Source: a virus. From it: 35,125 nt of DNA. The stretch lies in the IMG/VR virus record IMGVR_UViG_3300028550_000195, positions 1-35,125 of that record. One strand, 5' to 3'. This document shows positions 1 to 7,647 of the stretch, one piece after another (the first letter of the stretch is position 1; the number at the start of each line of letters is the position of its first letter). The notes under the pieces were generated by a model that saw only the letters and a list, made by a program, of their open reading frames with translations, was not told the origin of the DNA and did no database searches. A program made the translations under genes and the position numbers.

Positions 1-157
1 CGCGTTCTATGTGATCATTAATCACTTCATTAGCCACTGATTGGATTTCTTTTAAGTTGCTTGAGTCATCGACCCAGCACACTATTTCATACTCAGAAGT
101 TTCAATGTTACCTTCTTTTTTCTGCGCAAGCATAAGATACATTTCGAATCTTGGCAT
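1..157 (-). CDS. hypothetical protein, 3' part missing
   Basis: An open frame starts with ATG at 157 and runs off the window edge without a stop after 52 codons. It begins MPRFEMYLMLAQ and continues as a hydrophilic mix with a Cys-Trp (IVCWVDD) pair. The start overlaps the stop of the DUF6378 gene by one base (TGATG), the translational-coupling arrangement used throughout this genome, which supports it as real. I do not recognise the family. It lies at the far end of the replication operon, so an accessory DNA-metabolism or host-takeover role is possible but is only inferred from position. Confidence 0.6.
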   Translation of the reverse strand, partial: MPRFEMYLMLAQKKEGNIETSEYEIVCWVDDSSNLKEIQSVANEVINDHIER

Positions 158-426
158 CATAACTCCCGTGTGGCTAATTCACCACCACATGCCATATAAC
201 CTGCACCATCCACCCAGTTGTCAGAGTGTTTAGGGTTAGACTTAATGCGTGCCACTTTTAGGAGGTTCATCATAACACCTACGTCATGTGGCTTTACAAT
301 TACACCTAAGTAAATTGACCATAATTCTGCAATCATAGTAAAATTGCTTTCCATATCACCATGATCAGACGCGCGGTCTTTTGTGACGTATAATTTAGCT
401 GTGTTTAGTATTTCGCTTCTATTCAT
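157..426 (-). CDS. DUF6378-family protein
   Basis: This 89-aa protein matches my memory of the DUF6378 family, which is common in phages and prophages. It shows an N-terminal helix ending in a DRASDHGD segment, a central IAELWSIYLG segment, then KPHDVGVMMNLLKVARI and a C-terminal NWVDGAGYMACGGE segment. The length is normal for the family. No biochemical role is established. Family members usually sit among small replication or nucleotide-metabolism genes, as here. The start overlaps the helicase stop by 8 bases (ATGAATAG), so translation is probably coupled to the helicase. Confidence 0.75.
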   Translation of the reverse strand: MNRSEILNTAKLYVTKDRASDHGDMESNFTMIAELWSIYLGVIVKPHDVGVMMNLLKVARIKSNPKHSDNWVDGAGYMACGGELATREL

Positions 427-2104
427 CTTGTATCTCCATCAGCTTTATTCTTTCGAAAATTATCTTATCAATCTTTTGTTTATTCCAATAGTAGCTCAAA
501 CAACATCCTGCCTTATACTTAGTCCAAGAGAAATCAATCGCGCTAATTTGTACGCCGTTTCTACGCAAATGATCCTTTTGCTTGTCAGTAGCCGCTTGAT
601 TTAACCAACGCTTACTTTTGTTAGCCGCGTTGCTATCTTCAATCTCACGGAGAAAATCATCACCTGCTGCCATAGCTTGTACTTTATCACCGATAGAAAC
701 CACTCTAGGACGCCCATTCTGAGCCTTGACGATGGCTATCCAGTATTCTCCGATATTACCTACCAAAGTAAACCCACTGAAGCCCATAGCCATCATAGCG
801 TTTCCATTTCCAAACGCATCAATCCACATAAACGGAGACATCTGCATCAGGTCATACTCAGTCATAACGAAGCTATCTAATTCTTCTTTGATTTTATTTT
901 GGAACTCATATTCACAGATTGGACATACGCGAATATTTAAAGGAACTTCGCTATCACATTCTGGACATTTTTTTGTTGGCGCTTCGGCGTCCGGGTCTTT
1001 GGGTCTTCCATCTAGGTTTGCAGTTTCATCTAAAGCTCCATGAGTAAGTATAGATGTGCCAAAGTCCATGACAACGCAATCGGTCTTAATCGTATTTGGG
1101 TATAACTCAGGATCAAGAATGCGCAAACCACGCCCAATCATCTGCACCATTGTGCCTTTTTGTGAGCATGGTCTAGTTAGAATTATACAGGATACAGGCG
1201 GAGCATCAAATCCTTCTGTCAGCACCATAACATTCACAATTACCTGCGTGTCACCAAACTCAAGATCGTGCAGCATCGCGGCTCGTTCGTCTTTTGGTGT
1301 TTCTCCAATTACGAAATTTGCCTTAATTCCAGCGTTTAGGAAAGCTTCGCATACGTGTTCAGCGTGCGCTACAGTAGAACAAAACACAACGGTCTTGCGA
1401 TCTCCTGCCTTCTCTTTCCACTCTTGTACGATACGATCATTAATAACCTGACGATCCATGATCGCCGCAACCTCTTCCATGTCATATTCTTTGCCACGCT
1501 TAGTAACGTTTTCAAGTTGTTCGCCTACTCCAAGATCAATCACGAATGATTTAGGACGAACTAAAAAGCCTTCACGGATTAAAGTAGCTAATTCAATTTG
1601 GTGAGAGCAGTTATTAAATACAGACCGCAAAGCTTTACCATCGCCACGATTTGGCGTTGCTGTAAATCCTACAATCTCTGCTTTGTCGTTATCTTCAAGA
1701 ACCGCGTCAATAACCTTGCGATAAGTGTCAGCCGCCGCATGATGTGCTTCGTCAATAACAATCATATCAAATAAAGGACGATCTCTAAGGTTTTTATTCC
1801 TCGACATTGTTTGAACCATTGAGAACACAGCTTCGCCATCCCAGTGCTTTATTGTACCATTGACAATGCTTGTCGTGATGTAAGGATTAACCTTCTCAAA
1901 CTTTTGCTTGTTCTGCCTAACAAGCTCGTCACGATGTTGCATGACTAGAATTCTTTTGCCCTTATTGTGGCGTTGACCAACTAGAGCTGAAAGCATAATT
2001 GTTTTGCCAGCTCCTGTAGGAGCAACGACAAGGGTATTTCCGTGCTTATCTAATGCGTTACACGCGTCAGAAACGGCTACCTCTTGGTAAGGACGTAATA
2101 TCAT
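419..2104 (-). CDS. DEAD/DEAH-box SF2 helicase with zinc ribbon
   Basis: A 561-aa superfamily 2 helicase that would unwind or translocate on nucleic acid using ATP, probably in phage DNA replication, recombination or repair. Visible motifs are Walker A APTGAGKT (residues 28-35), DEAH (118-121), motif III-like TATPNR (148-153) and motif VI QMIGRGLR (321-328). Two CxxC pairs at C380/C383 and C394/C397 look like a zinc ribbon after the helicase core. Residues 400-561 form an extra domain I do not recognise. It follows the Sak4-like ATPase and its partner in one operon. Its Shine-Dalgarno is weak, and a strongly structured 93-base leader (2105-2197) precedes it, so translation may be controlled there. 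The helicase assignment is firm; the exact process is inferred. Confidence 0.93.
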   Translation of the reverse strand: MILRPYQEVAVSDACNALDKHGNTLVVAPTGAGKTIMLSALVGQRHNKGKRILVMQHRDELVRQNKQKFEKVNPYITTSIVNGTIKHWDGEAVFSMVQTMSRNKNLRDRPLFDMIVIDEAHHAAADTYRKVIDAVLEDNDKAEIVGFTATPNRGDGKALRSVFNNCSHQIELATLIREGFLVRPKSFVIDLGVGEQLENVTKRGKEYDMEEVAAIMDRQVINDRIVQEWKEKAGDRKTVVFCSTVAHAEHVCEAFLNAGIKANFVIGETPKDERAAMLHDLEFGDTQVIVNVMVLTEGFDAPPVSCIILTRPCSQKGTMVQMIGRGLRILDPELYPNTIKTDCVVMDFGTSILTHGALDETANLDGRPKDPDAEAPTKKCPECDSEVPLNIRVCPICEYEFQNKIKEELDSFVMTEYDLMQMSPFMWIDAFGNGNAMMAMGFSGFTLVGNIGEYWIAIVKAQNGRPRVVSIGDKVQAMAAGDDFLREIEDSNAANKSKRWLNQAATDKQKDHLRRNGVQISAIDFSWTKYKAGCCLSYYWNKQKIDKIIFERIKLMEIQDE

Positions 2105-2117
2105 AATAAAACCTATT

Positions 2118-2172
2118 TGCTAGAATAGTTGGGGGGTTAGCGGCTCACGGCCCCCCTGTCCGTGTTCTAGCA
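2118..2172 (-). promoter_or_regulatory. structured GC-rich leader upstream of helicase
   Basis: The gap between the helicase and the preceding gene holds an outer inverted repeat, TGCTAGAA (2118-2125) with TTCTAGCA (2165-2172). This encloses G6 (2131-2136) and C6 (2151-2156). A competing hairpin pairs CACGG (2146-2150) with CCGTG (2160-2164). The two inner pairings cannot form together. The region is far more GC-rich than its surroundings. It could be an RNA element controlling helicase translation, an attenuator or part of a replication origin; the sequence does not decide between these. Confidence 0.5.
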
Positions 2173-2197
2173 GGCGCAGATTGGCCTTGCCGCTAGA

Positions 2198-2812
2198 TTA
2201 ACTTTGCGCCCATGCAGGAACTGCACCAGTTGGCTGTGGAGCCGTTTGTTGTGCAGTCTGATTAACCGGTTGTGTTTGTTGTGCCGGTATATTCCCTTGG
2301 GTAAAAAATTCGCTGTTTTCAGGCGTTAGTGCCACCATTAGCTGATTGCTATCTGGATAGCCATTAGTGCCTTTCTTAACACCAATTTTCGCACAAATCT
2401 CTAATGCGTTCAAGTCGAACATGCCAGAGATATTACGATTTTGTTGTGCTTGCGGTGACATGTCAGTAGGTAAAATGCTTCGTGCGCTTTCTACGATTGA
2501 CTTCAATGTACGAAGACCGATTTCTTTTGCAAGAGGCATACCGCTTGCTCCTAGCTTATCACCATCTACAAAGATGCTGTGCCAGAACTTGCGACGATCA
2601 AAATCACCACCAATAATAGTAAATTCAAGGTTCATCCACTTTGCAGACGTACTTGCTGATTTCTTAAACCATTGGCCTTGACCAAACTCAGGGACTTCAA
2701 TGTCACCAGCCTGAACTAAGACTACAGCACGAACTACAGTTCCTTTTGGAATTAATGTAAATTCTTGATTTTGTGGGTTTTCGTCTTGTGGGACGTTATT
2801 TAGATTAAGCAT
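2198..2812 (-). CDS. ssDNA-binding-like protein (DUF669-like), partner of Sak4
   Basis: A 204-aa protein. The N-terminal two thirds (about 18-165) contain alternating beta segments, such as FTLIPKGTVVRAVVLV and WMNLEFTIIGGDF. The C-terminal 35 residues are low-complexity Gln/Pro/Thr (QQTQPVNQTAQQ) and probably disordered. This layout, a beta-rich core with a flexible tail placed next to a Sak4-like ATPase, is typical of phage DUF669-type or ssDNA-binding proteins. The tail ends AWAQS rather than in the acidic tip of bacterial SSB, so classical SSB recruitment is unlikely. Its start shares one base with the stop of the ATPase gene (TAATG). The function is inferred mainly from neighbours. Confidence 0.6.
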   Translation of the reverse strand: MLNLNNVPQDENPQNQEFTLIPKGTVVRAVVLVQAGDIEVPEFGQGQWFKKSASTSAKWMNLEFTIIGGDFDRRKFWHSIFVDGDKLGASGMPLAKEIGLRTLKSIVESARSILPTDMSPQAQQNRNISGMFDLNALEICAKIGVKKGTNGYPDSNQLMVALTPENSEFFTQGNIPAQQTQPVNQTAQQTAPQPTGAVPAWAQS

Positions 2813-3678
2813 TATGCTTCTCCTTCGCTAGAGATTTGTGTTGCAGGATCGACAAAGGTTAATTCTTTGTCTGTTTTTGGACCACCACTGCTCATTTTCT
2901 CAATGAGCTTACCTAAGTGTGGTTCTTCAAGTGTATCAAGTCTACCAGAACGATCTTTAGCTGGGTAGCCCCATTCATTCAAAGGTTGACACACGAATGC
3001 TCGGTACTGTCCATGATCACCTGTCAAGATTGACATTGTGATTACTTCGTCTACAATTCCGGGCAATTCTCTACCAGTTTTGCTACCTTCTATTTGAAGG
3101 GCATACTGTTTTCTTCCATATTCGTCTGTAATCTCGTCAAGTATACCAACAAATATTACATTTTTTGATCGAATATGCTGTATGTGGGTTAGCCACGACA
3201 TCATTTCACGACCATGTAAGCCATAAGCTGCACGAGTATCTAACTTTCCAGAGCGATCAGAACGTACTTCTGGTTGCTGTAAGCACCATTGAAAGCACAA
3301 TCGCCCTGCTACAGTTATTGAGTCAACAAAAAGTGTGTCATATTTGTTCCACACGTCTTGTGATCCGTCACCATACATAGACTCGACATAGTTGTAGTGA
3401 GACTCACTATACGGCTGGTCTTCTGCTAGTGATGGATTTGGTCCACCTAAGAAGCAAGCTAAGTCACGACATTCTGCCCATGTTCTAGGTCGAACTACAT
3501 CAATAGGATGTCCTTCAATAGCCGCGTCACCAGCCTCTAAATCCATAAACAAAGTTCTGTCTGGGTTAAGTGTGCGAGCTAGTGTAGTTTTACCTACACC
3601 ACTTTGACCACACACTACGATCTTATGGCCTTTAGTCTCTGCCATACGTTGATCGGCTGTAATAATTTGTAAAGCCAT
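2812..3678 (-). CDS. Sak4-like RecA-fold ATPase (AAA_24 type)
   Basis: A 288-aa P-loop ATPase with Walker A GQSGVGKT (residues 24-31) and Walker B YDTLFVDS (113-120). After Walker B the chain carries a RecA-like ladder of hydrophobic strands (SKNVIFVGIL). Phage proteins of this shape are single-strand annealing recombinases or recombination mediators (Sak4 type), acting with an ssDNA-binding partner. That partner is likely the next gene. It starts one base after the stop of the coiled-coil gene upstream. The C-terminal 40 residues are charged and probably disordered. The ATPase fold is firm; the recombination role is known for the family and not proven here. Confidence 0.8.
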   Translation of the reverse strand: MALQIITADQRMAETKGHKIVVCGQSGVGKTTLARTLNPDRTLFMDLEAGDAAIEGHPIDVVRPRTWAECRDLACFLGGPNPSLAEDQPYSESHYNYVESMYGDGSQDVWNKYDTLFVDSITVAGRLCFQWCLQQPEVRSDRSGKLDTRAAYGLHGREMMSWLTHIQHIRSKNVIFVGILDEITDEYGRKQYALQIEGSKTGRELPGIVDEVITMSILTGDHGQYRAFVCQPLNEWGYPAKDRSGRLDTLEEPHLGKLIEKMSSGGPKTDKELTFVDPATQISSEGEA

Positions 3679-3679
3679 T

Positions 3680-4078
3680 TTATTTATCCAATTCTACTGT
3701 GAAACGACCAACTTCTGTTGTTCGGCAATTTTCAAGAATTCTCTTGATTGTTGGTGGCGCTGCTGTAAACTTGCGCTCTTCAACGGCAAAGGTCATCTTG
3801 CCATAGTGTCGTGCATCTTCTTCAGACAATTCGCCTAAAGCTCTACGCAGTCCATCTTGATCCCATGAAATCTTTTTAGATAAAACTGCTTTGATTTTAC
3901 GGTTGCCATCTAAGATGTGAGCCGTACCAAAGTCTTTACCTTCTTCATGCAAAGCATCTCTTGCACGAGATAAATATGTGCATGACAATTTATTTTCAAC
4001 GTCATTTAATTCACCCTTCAGTTGATTAATAACTGATTTAAGTTCCTCTCGACGTTCGAATAGTTCGCGACTTTTCAT
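3680..4078 (-). CDS. coiled-coil hypothetical protein of the replication operon
   Basis: 132 aa. The first 45 residues are a heptad-like helix (ELFERREELKSVINQLKGEL). A mixed alpha/beta part follows (KIKAVLSKKISWDQDGLRRA), ending in a short strand-rich tail. I do not recognise a named family. A good ribosome site (AAGGA, 6 bases before ATG) supports the start. It is the first gene behind the sigma70-like promoter at 4112-4142 and is almost fused to the Sak4-like gene, so it is probably made early and works with that ATPase. A host-nuclease inhibitor (Gam-like) role was considered because of the coiled coil, but the length and sequence do not clearly support it. Confidence 0.7.
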   Translation of the reverse strand: MKSRELFERREELKSVINQLKGELNDVENKLSCTYLSRARDALHEEGKDFGTAHILDGNRKIKAVLSKKISWDQDGLRRALGELSEEDARHYGKMTFAVEERKFTAAPPTIKRILENCRTTEVGRFTVELDK

Positions 4079-4111
4079 GTCGTTTCCTTTCTGCTTGTTA
4101 CTAGAGTCCCA

Positions 4112-4142
4112 ACTATAAGCATACAGTGTGATATACTGTCAA
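4112..4142 (-). promoter_or_regulatory. sigma70-like promoter of replication operon
   Basis: On the minus strand a perfect -35 TTGACA (4142-4137) is followed after 19 bases by TATAGT (4117-4112). The spacing is slightly long. It lies in the 60-base gap before the coiled-coil gene, and the -35 overlaps the DUF1064 stop codon. It would drive the genes from 4078 downward. Confidence 0.55.
4123..4139. promoter_or_regulatory. inverted repeat overlapping promoter, candidate operator
   Basis: ACAGT (4123-4127) and ACTGT (4135-4139) are exact inverted arms separated by 7 bases. They lie between and over the -35 and -10 of the minus-strand promoter. A symmetric site in this position suits a dimeric repressor. 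The ribbon-helix-helix gene 400 bases away is the obvious candidate binder; this is inference. Confidence 0.35.
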
Positions 4143-4513
4143 GAACTTTTTTTCGATAATAGAATATCAATGCCTAGACAGGCTTTCATAAGCTTCTTTT
4201 TTAGCTTAAATTCAGGAGTTTCAACGCCCTTGGCATCGTCAACAATATCATGCCATACGCCATCTTTATCTTCGCGCTTGTAACAGAAGTCAGCGATGTA
4301 GGCACATATCTTCTGATCATTAACCATCAAGTTAAATCGCACCTGTAGCTCAAGGTCTTTGATTGTTCCAGCTCGTTCAAGCGACTTTAGGTAAAGGTAA
4401 TGTTCGCCTTCCCATTTAGAATCAAACTTGATACCCTGAATGATAACTTTTTTGTTTCCGTATTTGGGTCTTGACCCACGCCGCTTGGGATTATATACAT
4501 TAGGGAAAGTCAT
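4139..4513 (-). CDS. DUF1064 endonuclease-like protein
   Basis: 124 aa. The order of motifs fits the DUF1064 family of small phage nuclease-like proteins. These are KYGNKKVIIQGIKFDSKWEG near the N terminus (about 17-36), a central LELQVRFNL, a YIADFCY acidic strand, and KGVETPEFKLKKKLMK near the C terminus. The Glu, Asp and Lys residues of this core resemble a PD-(D/E)XK or VRR-NUC-like active site, hence a proposed role in resolving or trimming DNA branches. The start ATG follows a GGAGG at a rather long 13-base spacing. It lies 18 bases from the divergent regulator start, so its promoter must be inside the regulator gene; a good one is at 4654-4683. Confidence 0.8.
   Translation of the reverse strand: MTFPNVYNPKRRGSRPKYGNKKVIIQGIKFDSKWEGEHYLYLKSLERAGTIKDLELQVRFNLMVNDQKICAYIADFCYKREDKDGVWHDIVDDAKGVETPEFKLKKKLMKACLGIDILLSKKSS
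4471..4499 (+). promoter_or_regulatory. sigma70-like promoter of the plus-strand regulator
   Basis: TTGACC (4471-4476), a 17-base spacer and TATACA (4494-4499) form a strong sigma70-like promoter. It reads into the ribbon-helix-helix gene, with a leader of roughly 25 bases. It lies inside the DUF1064 coding sequence on the other strand. The -35 overlaps an inverted repeat, TGGGTC (4465-4470) with GACCCA (4473-4478), a possible autoregulatory site. Confidence 0.6.
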
Positions 4514-4531
4514 TTATGGGAAGGAACCTCC

Positions 4532-4756
4532 ATGCCAAACCCCGGTAAGTATAAATCCGTAGGCGTCTCTATTGAAGCTTATGATAAACTTGTTATCATT
4601 GCTGAAAGCGAAGATCGCGCTATTGGGCGACAACTTGCGCGTATGATCGACGAAACATACGAACATATTAATGCTAGTGTCAAGTCTAGGCGTCAAGCTC
4701 CAAATAGCTATGGCACAGTTGGTCTAGGTGGACTGTCTTCTGTCTTAGAAGACTAA
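4532..4756 (+). CDS. ribbon-helix-helix regulator (CopG/Arc-like)
   Basis: 74 aa, the only plus-strand gene seen. Residues 7-14 (YKSVGVSI) form the expected beta strand. A first helix (EAYDKLVIIAESED), a turn and a second helix (RAIGRQLARMIDETYEHI) follow, the ribbon-helix-helix pattern of small dimeric DNA-binding repressors. The tail (51-74) is flexible. A GGAAGGA ribosome site lies just before the ATG, and a sigma70-like promoter sits at 4471-4499. It is divergent from DUF1064 by 18 bases and convergent with the ejection-protein gene, whose stop overlaps its own stop within CTAA. It is therefore antisense to both the late transcript and the DUF1064 leader. It is the likely switch between early and late transcription. 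The fold call is good; its targets are inferred. Confidence 0.75.
   Translation: MPNPGKYKSVGVSIEAYDKLVIIAESEDRAIGRQLARMIDETYEHINASVKSRRQAPNSYGTVGLGGLSSVLED
4654..4683 (-). promoter_or_regulatory. sigma70-like promoter inside the regulator gene, reading to DUF1064
   Basis: The minus strand has TTGACA (4683-4678), an 18-base spacer and TATGTT (4659-4654). Transcripts would start near 4646 and run antisense through the ribbon-helix-helix gene before reaching the DUF1064 ATG at 4513. This gives the replication genes a promoter independent of the late operon. Confidence 0.45.
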
Positions 4757-7647
4757 AGAAGATCAGCGCTACCTAAACCACCTAACAGAGTAGCCGCCGC
4801 CGCAGGGCTTTGCCTTGCTCGATCTCTAACTGAAGGTGTCTGCATAGGAGAAACGGCTTCTGGATTGTAAAACGATCTATTTAAAGATGTTACTTCTGGT
4901 ATTTCTATACCTTGTGATCTTATTGATGGCGTAGTAGGTTCAGAAACTATTTCATTTTGAATATCACTTATTAAATTAGAAGCGTTATCTCTTGTAGAAG
5001 ATACAACATTTGAAGCCTCCCTAACTCCAGTTTGTTTTGCAAAAGATTGTGCAGTTTGATTCATAATACTTAAAAACACTTGCATCTTACCTTCAGGAGT
5101 TTTAACTTTTGCAGCTTCTTTTCCATATTTAGCCGCGAATGATTTATACATTGCTTCGTTTGAAAGAAGTTTACCTATTACAAAAAATCTTGCAATTCTT
5201 CCTAGATTTTGAAGAGGGTTAGCCGCAATGTTAGCTGCAACAAGATCACCACCTTGAGCAGACTTACCAAGAACATTCATAATTCTACCAAATTTATAAA
5301 TGTCTTTAGCTTGATCTGCGCTAAACAATTCATCTAAGGTACCTGTTTTTTTAGCGGAATCAAATCTTTTAGCTAAAAGCTTAAATGCAGATTTGTCTGT
5401 TAAGAAAGTTTCTTCAAAGTCACCAATGAGGTTGTTCATATAATAACTTCGCACATTTTCCATTTGAGCAGGATCGTCATTAAAGTATTTTATTAATTTT
5501 TTTACATCAGGCCCACGCATAGCGGGACTTGAAATTAAATCAGCAGCTTCTTCTGCACTAAGGACGCCAGTGCGAAGTTTGGCATTTACAGAAGTCTTTT
5601 TAAATAAAGCTTCTTCGTCCATAGCTGTTTGAACTTTTTGCAACAAGCTTATTCCAGCATCATCAGCACCAGATTTTGCAAAATCATTAATTAAACTTTG
5701 ATTTACGTTAGTTAAAGAAAGTGCATCTAGTTGATCTGCAAGTTTTTTTATTTCTGCTGCTTCTTTTCCGAACAATTCATCGGCTGTAGAGCCAAGCTTG
5801 TCTAATTTATCTTTAAATCTGCTGCCGCTAAACTTCTTTTTAGAACCCTCACCTACTCCAGATTCTTTTAAATTTCTTCTTAGCCATTCACCAGCAGCAC
5901 GTTTTCGCAAAGGCTCGTAAGTGTTAGGGGCAAATTTATCTAAAGCACTTTTTGTATCTTTTAAAAGTCTTGCGTTGTCATTTCTGATTAGATCACCAAA
6001 CTTACCTGCTGGGTTGGCTTCTTTGCTTCCAGACTTAACCGCTTTTGCGAGTTCTTTCATACTAGCCGCTTCAGATACTGCCTCAAACTTTTCCATTCCT
6101 TCTCTAAAGAATTTATTAGCTGGAACTAATTGTTTAGATGCAACTTTCATTAAGTTTTTTTGCGTTTCATTAAGATTTCCAGCAGCATTGCTTCGTAAAG
6201 CGGCTCCAAGACCTTTGGGCTGAATGCGACTATCTAGCTGTCCAAGAAACTTGTCTTTCATAAACCTAACGCTGTCAGAGCCATAGTTGCCCATCCATGT
6301 GTCGTTTAAAGATTTTCTTGCTTTGTATATTTGCGCAAAAGAAGCACTATCTCCTAGATTTATTATATCTTGCAAGGCATTTTGAACTTTTCCTAAGTTA
6401 CCACCACCAGCAGCCACTAATTGATTAAGTTCTCTTTCTGCGTCTTTGACTATCGCAGATGTCTTAAAAATATTTGCATCACCAGTTGCGCTAGATACAA
6501 GATTATCTATGTTTTCATACTGTATTCTAGCTTGAGTATCAAATTCTTTAAACGCTTGACTAAAAGACTTTTGTATTCCAGCATCTATATCGACATCTTT
6601 AACTGCGGCTTTACCCATTTGAGTAGCTATGTCATCCATGTGACGCAAAAGATCAGAAGATGTTTTCTTTGATTGGTTTAATAGCGCTGTGTCTCCAGCT
6701 TTGACTGCATTAGTTAATAAATCTGCTGTTTGAATTACATCTACAATTCCATTGCTTCCTAAAACTCTTAATTTTGATAGGTCTTCCATAATTCTTTTAT
6801 TGTTATTAACCAACCGACCAGTCGATCCTAAAACTTTATCACTAATTGCTTGCTGTCTTGAAATAATTGAGTTTGCGCCAATAGCATCCATTGAAGGTAA
6901 TAATCCTGCTTCTATAGCTTCGGCAGCGTCTTTTGCTTCTTGAGCCGATAGCTTATTGCCAACACGACCACGCCCTGCAACTGCTCCAAACCCCTTACCT
7001 ACTGCCGCGAATATACCTTCACCAGCGGCGGCTATTAAAGCTTCTTTACCTGCGGCTTTGCTAACATCAAGAAAGCTTTCTTCTTGCGTTCCTCTTAGCG
7101 TTTCTATGCCCTCTTCTACAAACTTACCGCCACCAGCACCAATGCCAGCACCAATCATTGCACCAAGAATTGGAATAGGAATCATGGCTTGACCAGCTAT
7201 AGCACCAGCAATACCACCAACAATCTCTTCTCCAGCTTCTCCAACAAAATCTTGCAAGTCAGCTAAACTAAACCCACTTTCATCAATCATAATTGGCTTA
7301 TCAGTTTCAATATCTAACAGTAAAGCGCCTTGCGGTGTTAAAGCAAGATTGCCACTACTATCACGAATGTAGTCGCCTTCTCTAAATCCATACCGACCTA
7401 ATACATTTTCTTCTTCTTTATAATTTTCTGCTCCACCTAATTGACGGCGCAAAGATGAGTCTTTAATTCCTGTTTCAGTGTCAAATTGGCTTGAGCCTTT
7501 AGGAGAAATTCCGCTTTCACGAGAGTTCATTTCATTTTTACGAACAAGTTTTTCAGCTTGCATCATTTCAGAATATGTAGGCTCTTCACCTTTTATTTCA
7601 AAAGGAACAAAGTTTCCGGGTTCAATTTCTAACTCAATAGTTCCCAT
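4753..7647 (-). CDS. large internal virion / ejection protein
   Basis: 964 aa, the last gene of the late operon. The N terminus (LEIEPGNFVPFEIKGEEPT) resembles a short beta motif seen at the start of many podovirus internal proteins. Residues 141-174 form a glycine-zipper hydrophobic hairpin (GGIAGAIAGQAMIPIPILG then GAGIGAGGG) that could insert into a membrane. The rest is long, charged, mostly helical sequence with coiled-coil character up to about residue 880. It ends in a Pro/Ser-rich tail. Such proteins are stored in the capsid and ejected to form a channel across the cell envelope. No lytic or enzymatic motif is visible. It shares one base with the previous gene (TAATG) and converges with the regulator gene. 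Confidence 0.7.
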   Translation of the reverse strand: MGTIELEIEPGNFVPFEIKGEEPTYSEMMQAEKLVRKNEMNSRESGISPKGSSQFDTETGIKDSSLRRQLGGAENYKEEENVLGRYGFREGDYIRDSSGNLALTPQGALLLDIETDKPIMIDESGFSLADLQDFVGEAGEEIVGGIAGAIAGQAMIPIPILGAMIGAGIGAGGGKFVEEGIETLRGTQEESFLDVSKAAGKEALIAAAGEGIFAAVGKGFGAVAGRGRVGNKLSAQEAKDAAEAIEAGLLPSMDAIGANSIISRQQAISDKVLGSTGRLVNNNKRIMEDLSKLRVLGSNGIVDVIQTADLLTNAVKAGDTALLNQSKKTSSDLLRHMDDIATQMGKAAVKDVDIDAGIQKSFSQAFKEFDTQARIQYENIDNLVSSATGDANIFKTSAIVKDAERELNQLVAAGGGNLGKVQNALQDIINLGDSASFAQIYKARKSLNDTWMGNYGSDSVRFMKDKFLGQLDSRIQPKGLGAALRSNAAGNLNETQKNLMKVASKQLVPANKFFREGMEKFEAVSEAASMKELAKAVKSGSKEANPAGKFGDLIRNDNARLLKDTKSALDKFAPNTYEPLRKRAAGEWLRRNLKESGVGEGSKKKFSGSRFKDKLDKLGSTADELFGKEAAEIKKLADQLDALSLTNVNQSLINDFAKSGADDAGISLLQKVQTAMDEEALFKKTSVNAKLRTGVLSAEEAADLISSPAMRGPDVKKLIKYFNDDPAQMENVRSYYMNNLIGDFEETFLTDKSAFKLLAKRFDSAKKTGTLDELFSADQAKDIYKFGRIMNVLGKSAQGGDLVAANIAANPLQNLGRIARFFVIGKLLSNEAMYKSFAAKYGKEAAKVKTPEGKMQVFLSIMNQTAQSFAKQTGVREASNVVSSTRDNASNLISDIQNEIVSEPTTPSIRSQGIEIPEVTSLNRSFYNPEAVSPMQTPSVRDRARQSPAAAATLLGGLGSADLL

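Noticed and set aside
2118-2172. tRNA-like element
   Set aside because: The outer stem resembles an acceptor arm, but there is no T-loop or D-loop consensus and the length is only about 55 bases.
4514-4696. 60-aa minus-strand open frame opposite the regulator gene
   Set aside because: It has no recognisable pattern, while the plus-strand frame has a ribosome site, promoter and ribbon-helix-helix pattern.
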